Source: Bacillus sp. ISL-41
Lineage (GTDB): Bacteria; Bacillota; Bacilli; Bacillales; Cytobacillaceae
Assembly: GCF_018613235.1 (NCBI RefSeq)
Contig: NZ_JAGGQP010000010.1
Span: 1 to 64,000 of the forward strand
Reading direction: 5' to 3'
Length of the DNA stretch: 64,000 bases
In this document: piece after piece, positions 49,547-57,071 of the stretch
Layout: every line of letters starts with the position of its first letter
How positions within the stretch are numbered: position 1 is the first letter of the stretch
Program-made: the position numbers and the translations under genes
Notes under the pieces: model-generated
Seen by the model: the letters and a program-made list of their open reading frames with translations, nothing else
Told to the model about the DNA's origin: nothing
The model's database searches: none

Positions 49547-51082
49547 ATGAGTGCAAATACATATTTTTATCAATTTGTAGAGCCGATTTCAAAGGAATTG
49601 GCGTTACTGGCTAAGGAATTAGAAAATAGTATCTTTTCCAGCCCGAGAACGATGCTGACTCATTCGCGGGTGTTTATTGAAAATATTTTGCAGCAGGTGA
49701 CGAAAGCAGAGGGGATGCCTGAGGACCCAAGGACTGGTTTGAAGGAACAGCTGGATTTGCTCAATGACCAGGGTTATTTGATTCCAGAGATTCGCGACGC
49801 ACTTCATTTGGTGCGGAGGATGGGGAACCAGGCGGCACATGATGCGCGTATGTTCCGCTTTTCCGAGGCGCTTTTATCATGGGAAGCTTTGTATAGCATT
49901 GTGAAATGGTATGTTGAAGTGTACGGTCCAGTGGATGTGGTCGTGCCGGAATATCAGGATCCATCCCCACGGGCAGAAAAGGCATTTGATATGTCTGAGC
50001 TAGAGGTCAGGTTAAAGGGTTTGGAAGATCTGTTGAAAAATCCTCCTCCGCAACAAACTGAAACTATAGCGAAAGCAGAGGTTGCAGCGGCTGTTGCTGT
50101 TCCTGCTGTTGAGGTTCAGGAAACGCCTGGGTTTACGCCAATCCGGACGATAAATTACAAGGGCAGGACACTTGATATCCCTTATTTCTTACGAGATGCG
50201 TTTCTTTTGCCGCAGCGATTTGATAAATCGGAAACTTTCCTTATTCGTCTTGGTGATGAACAGGAAGCGCGGATCATGAGTGAGCTGCCAGGGGATCTAG
50301 AGGGTCTGCACAAGAATGTGAAGCGTTATAACGAGAAGAATGATGAGCAGTTTTTCGAAGAGCTTGGAACTTTTATTGAAGAGGAGAAAGTTCGCAGAAA
50401 CCTGACATTGAAGCGTCAAGGGGAGCTGTTCTTCTTTTACAAGGCGAGTCATATTGTGGTGACGGAAGAATTGAAAAAAGTTCCGTTAACTGCCGATGAA
50501 TTCACGGGTATTCCAAGTTTGTTAAGGCAATTGAATGAGGATCAAATCTACACCGTTGGCCAGCTGCCAATGGAGCTTGTGATTTTAGCGAAGTATGCCA
50601 ATGTTGGAGTAGGTACGGTTGAAAAGTTGTTCGACCAACTGAAGGCAAAAGTAACAGACAATGCTATATATGCAGATGACGACACTTCTACAGAGCGGAA
50701 AAGCTTCAAGAAGTGGGAATCTTTATATGTAAAAGTAAAACTGAATGGCGGTCAAGCAATTATTGAGGGTGCTAGCGTTCCGGCGATTTGGAAGGAAGCG
50801 TTGAAATGGATCGAAGACAAGCGTCTTCCATTGTACGATCTGGTAAAAGCGGGGATCATCCTAGGGTCTACCGATAATGGCAAGCGTTATGGTATTGCCC
50901 TCCAGCCGATCCATCCAGATCAAAGGCCATTTACGCAGCTTCATACCTATCAGTCTCAACTTACAGGTGAAGTATATTATCTAGAAACGAAGATTAATCC
51001 AAAGTCGGGGCTTGAGACATTGAGCAAGATTTTGACTCGACTGGGTGTTGAGGTGGATATCCCGCTTTTGAAGGGTGAATAG
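49547..51082 (+). CDS. DUF4145-domain protein with helix-hairpin region (511 aa)
   Basis: Residues about 20-125 (RTMLTHSRVFIENILQQVTK to VRRMGNQAAHDAR) form a DUF4145 helical domain, known from type I restriction HsdR subunits and stand-alone proteins. Residues about 165-195 are a Pro/Ala-rich linker. A region near 335-375 (LNEDQIYTVGQLPMELVILA) resembles a helix-hairpin-helix or RNA-polymerase alpha C-terminal fold. The C-terminal 130 residues are unrecognised. Nuclease motifs are not seen. A stand-alone DNA- or nucleotide-related role, perhaps defence, is inference. A strong terminator follows. Confidence 0.72.
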   Translation: MSANTYFYQFVEPISKELALLAKELENSIFSSPRTMLTHSRVFIENILQQVTKAEGMPEDPRTGLKEQLDLLNDQGYLIPEIRDALHLVRRMGNQAAHDARMFRFSEALLSWEALYSIVKWYVEVYGPVDVVVPEYQDPSPRAEKAFDMSELEVRLKGLEDLLKNPPPQQTETIAKAEVAAAVAVPAVEVQETPGFTPIRTINYKGRTLDIPYFLRDAFLLPQRFDKSETFLIRLGDEQEARIMSELPGDLEGLHKNVKRYNEKNDEQFFEELGTFIEEEKVRRNLTLKRQGELFFFYKASHIVVTEELKKVPLTADEFTGIPSLLRQLNEDQIYTVGQLPMELVILAKYANVGVGTVEKLFDQLKAKVTDNAIYADDDTSTERKSFKKWESLYVKVKLNGGQAIIEGASVPAIWKEALKWIEDKRLPLYDLVKAGIILGSTDNGKRYGIALQPIHPDQRPFTQLHTYQSQLTGEVYYLETKINPKSGLETLSKILTRLGVEVDIPLLKGE

Positions 51083-51092
51083 TAACGACAGA

Positions 51093-51121
51093 CTGCCGTG
51101 GTGACGCCACGGCAGTTTTTT
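51093..51121 (+). terminator. Terminator of DUF4145 gene
   Basis: CTGCCGTGG, loop TGACG, CCACGGCAG and TTTTTT. Confidence 0.92.
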
Positions 51122-51130
51122 AGCATTATG

Positions 51131-51256
51131 TTACTTCCTCTTTTGGGCTTTCAACTTGTTCATTTCCAGTTCAGCTGCATATTCCTCTTGAGATTTACCT
51201 TGCTTGAAGCTTTCAGATTGGATTTTCCTGAACTTGTTGTCATTTTGATTTGGCAT
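51131..51256 (-). CDS. Small hydrophilic protein (41 aa)
   Basis: ATG at 51256 behind AAAAAGGAGGTTTTTTT; TAA at 51131-51133. The sequence MPNQNDNKFRKIQSESFKQG then KSQEEYAAELEMNKLKAQKR is highly charged and helical. It has the composition of small spore or stress proteins but matches no named family that I recall. Confidence 0.65.
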   Translation of the reverse strand: MPNQNDNKFRKIQSESFKQGKSQEEYAAELEMNKLKAQKRK

Positions 51257-51395
51257 AAAAAAACCTCCTTTTTATCATGAGTATTTTGTTCAAAGTTTGG
51301 AGGATTATTCTGTCACTCAGAAGTGAAAAATAGAAACTATAATTAACTGGTTAAATTTCTCATAATTCTATATTATTTTGCTATTCCGGATATAA

Positions 51396-51434
51396 TGAAA
51401 GCGCTTTACATGTGAAACTATTCACAAGTATAAT
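51396..51434 (+). promoter_or_regulatory. Promoter with cre-like CcpA site
   Basis: TTTACA (51405-51410) and TATAAT (51429-51434) are 18 bases apart. TGAAAGCGCTTTACA (51396-51410) matches the CcpA catabolite-repression site closely and overlaps the -35 box. The spacer also holds GTGAAACTATTCAC, a small inverted repeat. Repression of the 48-residue gene by CcpA is predicted. Confidence 0.6.
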
Positions 51435-51477
51435 AAGAGTGTAAATAAAACATTATTCATTTCCTGGAGGAATCGCA

Positions 51478-51624
51478 ATGTTAGCTGACCTTATCTATGA
51501 ATTTAAAAGCTGGTGGATTGGAGATTTACCAAGGGTCGGAAATGAGGAATTTGAAAGAATCGAATCAAAGCATACGAGAGTTCATCATGATGAAGATATA
51601 TATGAAATCATTCGAGTGCATTAA
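51478..51624 (+). CDS. Small protein of unknown function (48 aa)
   Basis: ATG follows CTGGAGGAATCGCA; TAA at 51622-51624. The sequence MLADLIYEFKSWWIGDLPRV with a His/Asp/Glu-rich tail (HTRVHHDEDIYEIIRVH) could bind metal. It lies behind a cre-controlled promoter, so expression is probably linked to carbon supply. No family recognised. Confidence 0.6.
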   Translation: MLADLIYEFKSWWIGDLPRVGNEEFERIESKHTRVHHDEDIYEIIRVH

Positions 51625-51807
51625 AAGCACAGCAATCTGCAGTCCGATTCCAAAATGAGTTGGACTGTTTTTATTTTATAGTAGATAATAACTTCTGACT
51701 GTTATATGATTAGACTTCCTTAATGTTTGTTTTTTCCTATGCGAAAATGGATAAAACTAAACAATGAACGTACAACAATGAACGTACAAGAATATGGAGT
51801 TGATCTT

Positions 51808-51969
51808 TTGAGTAAAGCAAAGGGCAAGAGCGGAACAGGTAGAGGTACTGGCAAGAAAGGCTGGAATCGCTGGCAAGCTAGTGCAAATAAAGCTAAGAGT
51901 TTCAAGCCGTACAAAAGTAAAGGTGTAAAACATGGGGATGCTTCAAAGGATGGAGCCTCTGAAAAATAG
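51808..51969 (+). CDS. Small Lys/Gly-rich basic protein (53 aa)
   Basis: TTG 51808 after GGAGTTGATCTT gives MSKAKGKSGTGRGTGKKGWN then RWQASANKAKSFKPYKSKG, very basic and probably unfolded. This composition fits nucleic-acid or spore-core proteins. A longer frame from 51727 runs through a 14 bp tandem duplication and is unlikely. A repeat-type terminator follows. Confidence 0.55.
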   Translation: MSKAKGKSGTGRGTGKKGWNRWQASANKAKSFKPYKSKGVKHGDASKDGASEK

Positions 51970-51982
51970 TGACTGTAGTTTA

Positions 51983-52035
51983 AAAAGCGTTGATCCAGAT
52001 ATGGATTGACGCTTTTTTTGTGAAATTCAATAAAA
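51983..52035 (+). repeat. Dispersed terminator-like repeat, copy at 52.0 kb
   Basis: AAAAGCGTTGATCC, loop AGATAT, GGATTGACGCTTTTTTT and GTGAAATTC. First-hairpin half. Confidence 0.75.
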
Positions 52036-52122
52036 TAATTATAAATTTTAATAATATTTTATTGTAAAACGATAAATAACATGATAAATTCAAATTGACA
52101 TTAAATGAATGAGGTGCTTGTT

Positions 52123-52614
52123 ATGAAAAAAAGTTCAACACTTTTTTTGAAGGTAGCTGTAATTTTTATCGGCATACCGGTTTTGGCTTTGTGTCTGTTC
52201 TTATTGCCTCAGATCGCTTCTGAGGCGAATGAGGCAATGGAAAGAGGTTCAGATTTGGCTCTTGCGGTTTACGCCATTTTAATGGTTCTGTATGTTTCGG
52301 CCGTTCCATTTTACTTCGCTCTGTATCAATCATTTAACCTTTTAACGTATATCGACAGGAACCAGGCTTTCTCAGACTTATCTGTAATTGCTCTAAAGAA
52401 AATCAAAAATAGTGCTATCATTATCAGCGGATTATACGTGGTTGCCCTCCCATTTGTCTATGCTTTAGCGGAGGTAGATGATGCACCAGGCCTTATCCTC
52501 ATCGGAATGGGGATGGTTTTTGCTCCGTTAGTGGTTGCTGTTTTTGCAGCAGTTCTGCAGAGACTTTTAAAAGAAGCCATCGATTACAAAGAAGAAAACG
52601 ACTTAATAGTCTGA
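52123..52614 (+). CDS. DUF2975 membrane protein (YoaS-like, 163 aa)
   Basis: Four helices, with LLTYIDRNQAFSDLSVIALK between helices 2 and 3, the DUF2975 hallmark. ATG 52123 follows GAGGTGCTTGTT; an in-frame ATG at 52105 precedes the SD. The next gene, a Cro-type regulator, begins nine bases after the stop, the same order as the yoaS-yozG pair of B. subtilis. The pair probably forms a membrane protein plus its small regulator. Confidence 0.82.
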   Translation: MKKSSTLFLKVAVIFIGIPVLALCLFLLPQIASEANEAMERGSDLALAVYAILMVLYVSAVPFYFALYQSFNLLTYIDRNQAFSDLSVIALKKIKNSAIIISGLYVVALPFVYALAEVDDAPGLILIGMGMVFAPLVVAVFAAVLQRLLKEAIDYKEENDLIV

Positions 52615-52623
52615 GGTGATAAT

Positions 52624-52839
52624 ATGGCAATTATAATTAATATTGATGTGATGTTGGCTAAAAGGAAAATGAGCGTAACGGAGCTTTCAGATCGTGTTGG
52701 AATCACAATGGCTAACCTTTCTATTTTGAAAAATGGCAAAGCAAAAGCAATCAGGCTTTCCACGCTGGAGGCCATTTGCAAAGCGTTAGAATGCCAGCCC
52801 GGGGATATTTTGGAGTATAAGAGTGATGAAGAGTATTGA
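52624..52839 (+). CDS. Small XRE/Cro-type regulator (YozG-like, 71 aa)
   Basis: DVMLAKRKMSVTELSDRVGI then TMANLSILKNGKAKAIRLST is a helix-turn-helix of the YozG type (HTH_26), followed by LEAICKALECQPGDILEY. Coupled to the DUF2975 gene with a nine-base gap and SD GAGGTGATAAT. It probably controls that gene. Confidence 0.87.
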   Translation: MAIIINIDVMLAKRKMSVTELSDRVGITMANLSILKNGKAKAIRLSTLEAICKALECQPGDILEYKSDEEY

Positions 52840-52900
52840 TAAGAGTGGCAGAATCGTAAAGTGCAAATTGAGGTAATAAAAACCTTTTATAACTATAGTA

Positions 52901-52938
52901 TGCGATCATCCAGGGCAGGAAGGATGATCGCATTTTTT
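52901..52938 (+). terminator. Terminator of DUF2975/XRE pair
   Basis: TGCGATCATCC (52901-52911), loop, GGATGATCGCA (52922-52932) and TTTTTT. Confidence 0.9.
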
Positions 52939-53045
52939 ATTGGTTTGTCTAGTTTTTTTGTGAAAATAGGTAGTTCGAATAGCAAGAATAAGGACATGTA
53001 CACATACATATGATGGAGGTGAAGTCTGTATAAGGGGTGGGGAAA

Positions 53046-53840
53046 TTGGCGAATCCAATAGTCGCTAGATCGTTGGACGAAATACAGTTTTGGTCCAGAA
53101 TCATGAAGGAACATGCTTTGTTTTTAAGCCTCGGATTTACTTATGAACAACAGCAATTGATAGCTGAAGCTCAACAATTTATTACTCTCTTTGAACGAAT
53201 CGAGGAAAAGTTGGCAAGGTTTTCTATTAATACGGATTTACGCCAAATTCAAGCTTTTAACAATGAGGTTTATCAAGCAGCTGTTGCCATTTGGAGTTAC
53301 AAGAGAAAGGTGTTAGGGTTAACTTTACGCTGTGAAATCCGGACAAATAATTTTCCTTTATTGGTTGACCATGTTAGCAGAGAGGCTGCTTATTTTGCCA
53401 ACAGATTAAAAGAACTTAACGAAGGAAAACTGGCCCCCGAACCTGATAAAATCATTCAAGAAAATCTTTTCTTTTTAAAAATTATGGCAGATCATGCAAA
53501 ATTCATCGGACATCTCTTAGATCCTTCTGAAAGAAAACTAGTTGAACAAGCAAATGAGTTTAGCCATGATTTTGATCAGTTAGTCTTCCAGGCGGTTGAT
53601 TTAGACTCCATGCGTCCACAATCCGAAACAGAGCCAATTTTAGATCAATTCTTAGATCAAAACAGAGTATCAGTAGTCTCACTAAGGGATTTTAAGAAAA
53701 CAGCCAGAGAATTAATCGAGGCTTGCCGAATTAAAAGCAATATTCATCCACTCCTAGCAGACCATACATTTAGAGAAGCTGAGAGATTCTTGGAAATTAT
53801 AGATTTATTTGATACTTACCTTACAAAGCCAAAGCAATAA
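53046..53840 (+). CDS. DUF2935 protein, hemerythrin-like helical fold (264 aa)
   Basis: Two related four-helix halves. LDEIQFWSRIMKEHALFLS and DHVSREAAYF in the first half, MADHAKFIGHLLDPSE and ADHTFREAERFL in the second, place Glu and His as in DUF2935 metal-binding proteins. Function unknown for the family, possibly metal or redox related. TTG 53046 lies eight bases after AAGGGG. Confidence 0.82.
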   Translation: MANPIVARSLDEIQFWSRIMKEHALFLSLGFTYEQQQLIAEAQQFITLFERIEEKLARFSINTDLRQIQAFNNEVYQAAVAIWSYKRKVLGLTLRCEIRTNNFPLLVDHVSREAAYFANRLKELNEGKLAPEPDKIIQENLFFLKIMADHAKFIGHLLDPSERKLVEQANEFSHDFDQLVFQAVDLDSMRPQSETEPILDQFLDQNRVSVVSLRDFKKTARELIEACRIKSNIHPLLADHTFREAERFLEIIDLFDTYLTKPKQ

Positions 53841-53970
53841 AAATACATGTATTTCAGATTCTATAAAGAGAGATATTTTTTTAGAATCCATATTTTTAAT
53901 CACAGAAGACAAACTACTTCAATAAAAGTTATTAATAAATATACTTAAATTAATGGTTTAGAGTGTATGA

Positions 53971-53998
53971 AAAGCAACGCTGACAAGCGTTGCTTTTT
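53971..53998 (+). terminator. Terminator at 54.0 kb
   Basis: AAAGCAACGC, loop TGACA, AGCGTTGCTTTTT. Confidence 0.85.
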
Positions 53999-54129
53999 GA
54001 TTAGGTTTAGATAAACTGGTAAGTCTTAGCCTCCCGTTTATTTGGTCATTCATTCGAGCAGTTACCCTTCACTTATGACTAAAAGACATTGTACAGTTAA
54101 TACGAGTTTTCCTATTACAAAGGAAAACA

Positions 54130-54158
54130 TTGACATCAGTTCATATAACCACTAAAAT
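54130..54158 (+). promoter_or_regulatory. Sigma-A promoter of T-box unit
   Basis: TTGACA (54130-54135) and TAAAAT (54153-54158) are 17 bases apart, a near-consensus promoter placed a few bases before the leader RNA. Confidence 0.85.
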
Positions 54159-54165
54159 TATTTAA

Positions 54166-54450
54166 AATTCCAAATAATAAAAGCGTTGAAGAGAAGAGTA
54201 GTTAATCTTGGATATTTACAGAGAGCTCCTGGCTGCTGAAAGGGAGTATTATCTGGCTTAATGAATAAAGTCTCGGAGCTTCTTGCCAAGCTGATGATGA
54301 ATCAGGGATCGTAAGACGGGTTCTTCCGATATAAAGATAGGGTATTAAAGTACCTGAAAAGGTTGGTTTGGCGACAAATCAACAAACTGAGGTGGTACCG
54401 CGAAGTCAAACTCTCGCCCTCAAGATTCATTTCTTGGGTGGTGAGAGTTT
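54166..54450 (+). ncRNA. T-box leader, probable lysine (AAA) specifier
   Basis: Stem I contains AGTA (54197-54200), AGAGAG with a GAAA-type apical region, and GAAT (54263-54266) opposite. By comparison with the glyQS leader geometry (GAA, one base, specifier), the specifier is AAA at 54267-54269, flanked by GAGA/TCTC and TTAA/TTAA helices. The T-box AGGTGGTACCGCG lies at 54390-54402, and the variable base T predicts a tRNA discriminator A, as in tRNA-Lys. A terminator (AACTCTCGCCC/GGGTGGTGAGAGTT plus T-run, 54409-54450) follows. Uncharged tRNA should turn on the acetyltransferase gene. Confidence 0.88.
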
Positions 54451-54489
54451 TTTTATTGGAAAAATCAATAGAATAGTGAGGGGAAATAA

Positions 54490-55056
54490 ATGACTGTTCC
54501 TATATTATTAGATATTCCATCCCAGATAGAAACAGAAAGATTATTACTTCGTGCTCCATATCGAACGGGTGATGGAAGTATCGTCAACCAGGCAATAAGA
54601 GATTCATTCATTGAGTTAAAAGCGTGGCTGCCATTTGCCCAAAAGCTGCCTGCTGTCGAGGAAACCGAGATTAATCTGAGGAAAGCCCATATTAACTTTT
54701 TAAAGAGAGAAAGCTTTCGTTTCCTCATTTTTCAAAAAGAGACGAATGATTTCATTGGGACTGTCAGCCTCCAAGGAATCGACTGGTCCATTCCTAAATG
54801 TGAAATTGGATATTGGATCAATACGAAGTTTGGCGAAAACGGCTATATGACGGAAGCCGTAAAGGCGGTAACGAATTTTGGGCTAAATCAACTTAAATTC
54901 AAGCGGATTGAGATAAGATGTGAATCTACTAATCTGAAAAGCCGTGCCATCCCCGAAAAACTTGGATATGAATTAGAAGGTGTTTTACGCAATGAGGATT
55001 TATCAGCGGATGGAAGCAGGCCTACGGATACATGCTTTTATTCGATTATTTCATAA
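54490..55056 (+). CDS. T-box-controlled RimJ/RimL-type GNAT acetyltransferase (188 aa)
   Basis: QIETERLLLRAPYRTGDGSI opens a RimJ/RimL fold. GYWINTKFGENGYMTEAVKA is motif A, and NLKSRAIPEKLGYELEGVLR the acetyl-CoA-binding C-terminal part. These enzymes acetylate amino groups of proteins, peptides or aminoacyl-nucleotides. It is the only gene behind the T-box leader, and no aminoacyl-tRNA synthetase or amino-acid transporter follows. ATG is preceded by GAGGGGAAATAA. Detoxifying an aminoacyl-adenylate-like inhibitor is a plausible role. Confidence 0.87.
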   Translation: MTVPILLDIPSQIETERLLLRAPYRTGDGSIVNQAIRDSFIELKAWLPFAQKLPAVEETEINLRKAHINFLKRESFRFLIFQKETNDFIGTVSLQGIDWSIPKCEIGYWINTKFGENGYMTEAVKAVTNFGLNQLKFKRIEIRCESTNLKSRAIPEKLGYELEGVLRNEDLSADGSRPTDTCFYSIIS

Positions 55057-55230
55057 AAAATACAAAGACTTAAGATTTGAATACTCCAATGAAAGAGATC
55101 CAAATGGAGAACTGATATTTAAATATACTATCCTAGAAATTTTCGTTTGTTAATTTAATTAACTGAAAATTGAAACCTTTTTTTAACACGCTCGTAAAGT
55201 TTATATAAAACGGTAAGGGGTGCTGATTAC

Positions 55231-55452
55231 ATGGGATGGGGCTTGGCCAGGAATACAGATTTTAATGGACACCAACTTGAAATTGCTGCAATTTTTGCCA
55301 TGTTCATCGTAATCGGAATTTGGGTGTACTATGATTCGGACAAATATTTTGTCGGGATCAAACGGCATATTTTATGGGTTTTAACAATTATCACAGGTCC
55401 AATAGGTCTGATCATTTATTTAATACAGCGGAAGAAAAAAGGATTAGTTTAA
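55231..55452 (+). CDS. Small membrane protein (73 aa)
   Basis: Two helices (about residues 15-34 and 46-66) with YYDSDKYFVGIKRH between them and a basic tail QRKKKGLV. ATG follows AAGGGGTGCTGATTAC. The loop resembles cytoplasmic loops of small membrane proteins of Bacillus, function unknown. Confidence 0.65.
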   Translation: MGWGLARNTDFNGHQLEIAAIFAMFIVIGIWVYYDSDKYFVGIKRHILWVLTIITGPIGLIIYLIQRKKKGLV

Positions 55453-55544
55453 TTGGAACGGTTATCTTTAGATAAAGTAAGTCGTTTGGATTTCGCCCCT
55501 AGGATTTCTTGAAGGCACTATATGTCAAAGGAATAGTGAAATGA

Positions 55545-55735
55545 CTGAAAGTACCCTATATAAGAGCTTTATTGTCCAATTTAACGTGTCCGTTTTTTAG
55601 TCTAACTTCATTATCGGCCAAACGGGAGGCTTAAGCGTAAAAAAGTGTCCGATAGAAGGGCTCTATCGGACAAATGGAAGACGTAAGCATGAAGAAGTGT
55701 CCGATGAAAGAGCTCTTTTAGGGAGTACCCTGTGA
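55545..55735 (+). repeat. GTGTCCGAT intergenic repeat cluster
   Basis: GTCCGATAGA-AGGGC-TCTATCGGAC forms a perfect 10 bp hairpin (about 55649-55673). A second GTGTCCGATGAAAGAGCTCT and a third GTGTCCGTTTTTTAG occur in the same spacer, spaced roughly 50 to 60 bases. AGTACCCT near 55549 and 55723 brackets the set. No gene is seen in 55453-55790. Confidence 0.6.
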
Positions 55736-55790
55736 TTTTATGAAGTCCACACCTATATTCAAGCTAGCAACCCCACAAAATGACTACAAC

Positions 55791-55982
55791 TCACTTTTTT
55801 TTAGTAGTCTTTTCCATTTTTTCAATAATGAAGGATCCTGCCAGTCCGATCCAAAGAGATGCTACAAACCAAAATAAATAAGAGCGAAAGAACTCTGTCC
55901 CTATTTCAAAAAAAGATAAAGTTAAGGCTATTGCCCCAACCCCTTTTAATAGATTAAATAGCCAACTTAATTTTTGCTTCAT
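55791..55982 (-). CDS. Small membrane protein (63 aa)
   Basis: ATG behind GGGGGTAAGATTAA on the minus strand. Two helices (residues about 12-28 and 34-54) and a basic tail EKMEKTTKKK. It is the only leftward gene in this part. Unknown. Confidence 0.62.
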   Translation of the reverse strand: MKQKLSWLFNLLKGVGAIALTLSFFEIGTEFFRSYLFWFVASLWIGLAGSFIIEKMEKTTKKK

Positions 55983-56200
55983 TTAATCTTACCCCCAAAA
56001 CACTTTTATATTTTACACAATTATACAATATTTTCTGTTTTTAGGAATGTCTATCAATCAATGAGCCTTTAAAAATTAATGGATAAGTTTTGCTACGTAC
56101 CTCATGCTCCTATTAGTAGTCTTTAACAATTCCCCGACATATGGAACAGAGCGATTGGTTCTTATAAAAACAATTTTAAATCCTTATAAGTAAACTAATA

Positions 56201-56240
56201 TATAAAACCATGCCAGCAGGATAACACTATGGCAGGGTTT
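56201..56240 (+). terminator. Hairpin before the ArsR-rhodanese gene
   Basis: AAAACCATGCCA and TATGGCAGGGTTTT pair with a 12-base loop, then ATTT. No rightward gene directly precedes it, so it may be a leftover terminator. The rest of 55983-56260 shows no gene. Confidence 0.45.
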
Positions 56241-56262
56241 TATTTAGTTTAGAGCAAAGGTA

Positions 56263-56312
56263 TTTACAAAGAGATTGTTCTGATGTTACTATTCAACTAA
56301 TTAGTTGAATAG
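56263..56312 (+). promoter_or_regulatory. Promoter with perfect 24 bp operator palindrome
   Basis: TTTACA (56263-56268) and TACTAT (56287-56292) are 18 bases apart. The -10 box is overlapped by a perfect palindrome at 56289-56312, whose half-site is CTATTCAACTAA. The ATTCAA...TTGAAT spacing is like ArsR/SmtB operators, so self-repression of the ArsR-rhodanese/MFS operon is expected. Confidence 0.8.
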
Positions 56313-56334
56313 TCGTTTTTTAGAGGTGTTCATT

Positions 56335-56982
56335 ATCGAATCTCGGGAATTTAAGGATTTCATTTACGGCGAGTTTGCTCGGATTGGAAAAGCAATCTCC
56401 AGTCCAAAGAGGATTGAGTTATTGGATTTGTTGACTCAGGGCCCAAAAACGGTTGAAGCTCTGGCTACTGATACGAAAATGAGCATAGCCAATACCTCAA
56501 AGCATTTGCACTCATTGCTCGAGTCTAAGCTCGTCAATTACACAAAGGACAAAAACTATGTGGTTTATCGCTTAGCTAGTGAACAAGTGTTAATGTTTGT
56601 GCTGGCGTTAAGAGGAACGGCTGAGGAGAGAATATCAAATGTGAAGCTTGTAAGGGAAGGTCACATTTTGAGAGAAAACTCACTAAGTCCTATTTCGTTT
56701 GAGGAGTTAGCAGAAAAGTTGAATCAGGATACTGTCACTTTACTGGACGTAAGACCATTTGAAGAATATAAGCACGACCATTTACCACATGCTTTATCAG
56801 TACCGATTTCGGAACTTGAAGACCACCTGGATTCATTGCCAAAAGATAAAGAGATTGTGGCATACTGCCGGGGACCTTATTGTGTCTATGCTACTGAAGC
56901 GGTAGAGTTTCTAAAATCAAGAGGATATCAAGCTACATTGCTGGATGCAGGTATTAATGAATGGAAACAAATACAGCATTAA
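56335..56982 (+). CDS. ArsR-type regulator fused to a rhodanese domain (216 aa)
   Basis: An ArsR winged helix (residues about 10-95, IGKAISSPKRIELLDLLTQG and MSIANTSKHLHSLLES) is followed by a rhodanese domain (about 120-215) with active Cys in AYCRGPYCVYATEAVEFL. Such fusions sense sulfur, persulfide or metalloid stress. The start is odd: GAGGTG is correctly spaced only to ATC at 56335 (ATT at 56332 is close), where relatives have ATG, so a lost or non-standard start codon is likely. A TTG at 56305 is the first conventional start. The MFS gene follows on the same strand. Confidence 0.85.
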   Translation: MESREFKDFIYGEFARIGKAISSPKRIELLDLLTQGPKTVEALATDTKMSIANTSKHLHSLLESKLVNYTKDKNYVVYRLASEQVLMFVLALRGTAEERISNVKLVREGHILRENSLSPISFEELAEKLNQDTVTLLDVRPFEEYKHDHLPHALSVPISELEDHLDSLPKDKEIVAYCRGPYCVYATEAVEFLKSRGYQATLLDAGINEWKQIQH

Positions 56983-57071
56983 AGCTTTTACACATTTAAC
57001 TGCTTCACAAGCTGTTACCTCGAGAACAGCAATTTTAAAAGCCTGAAGACTTATTTTTGGAAGTGAGAAGG

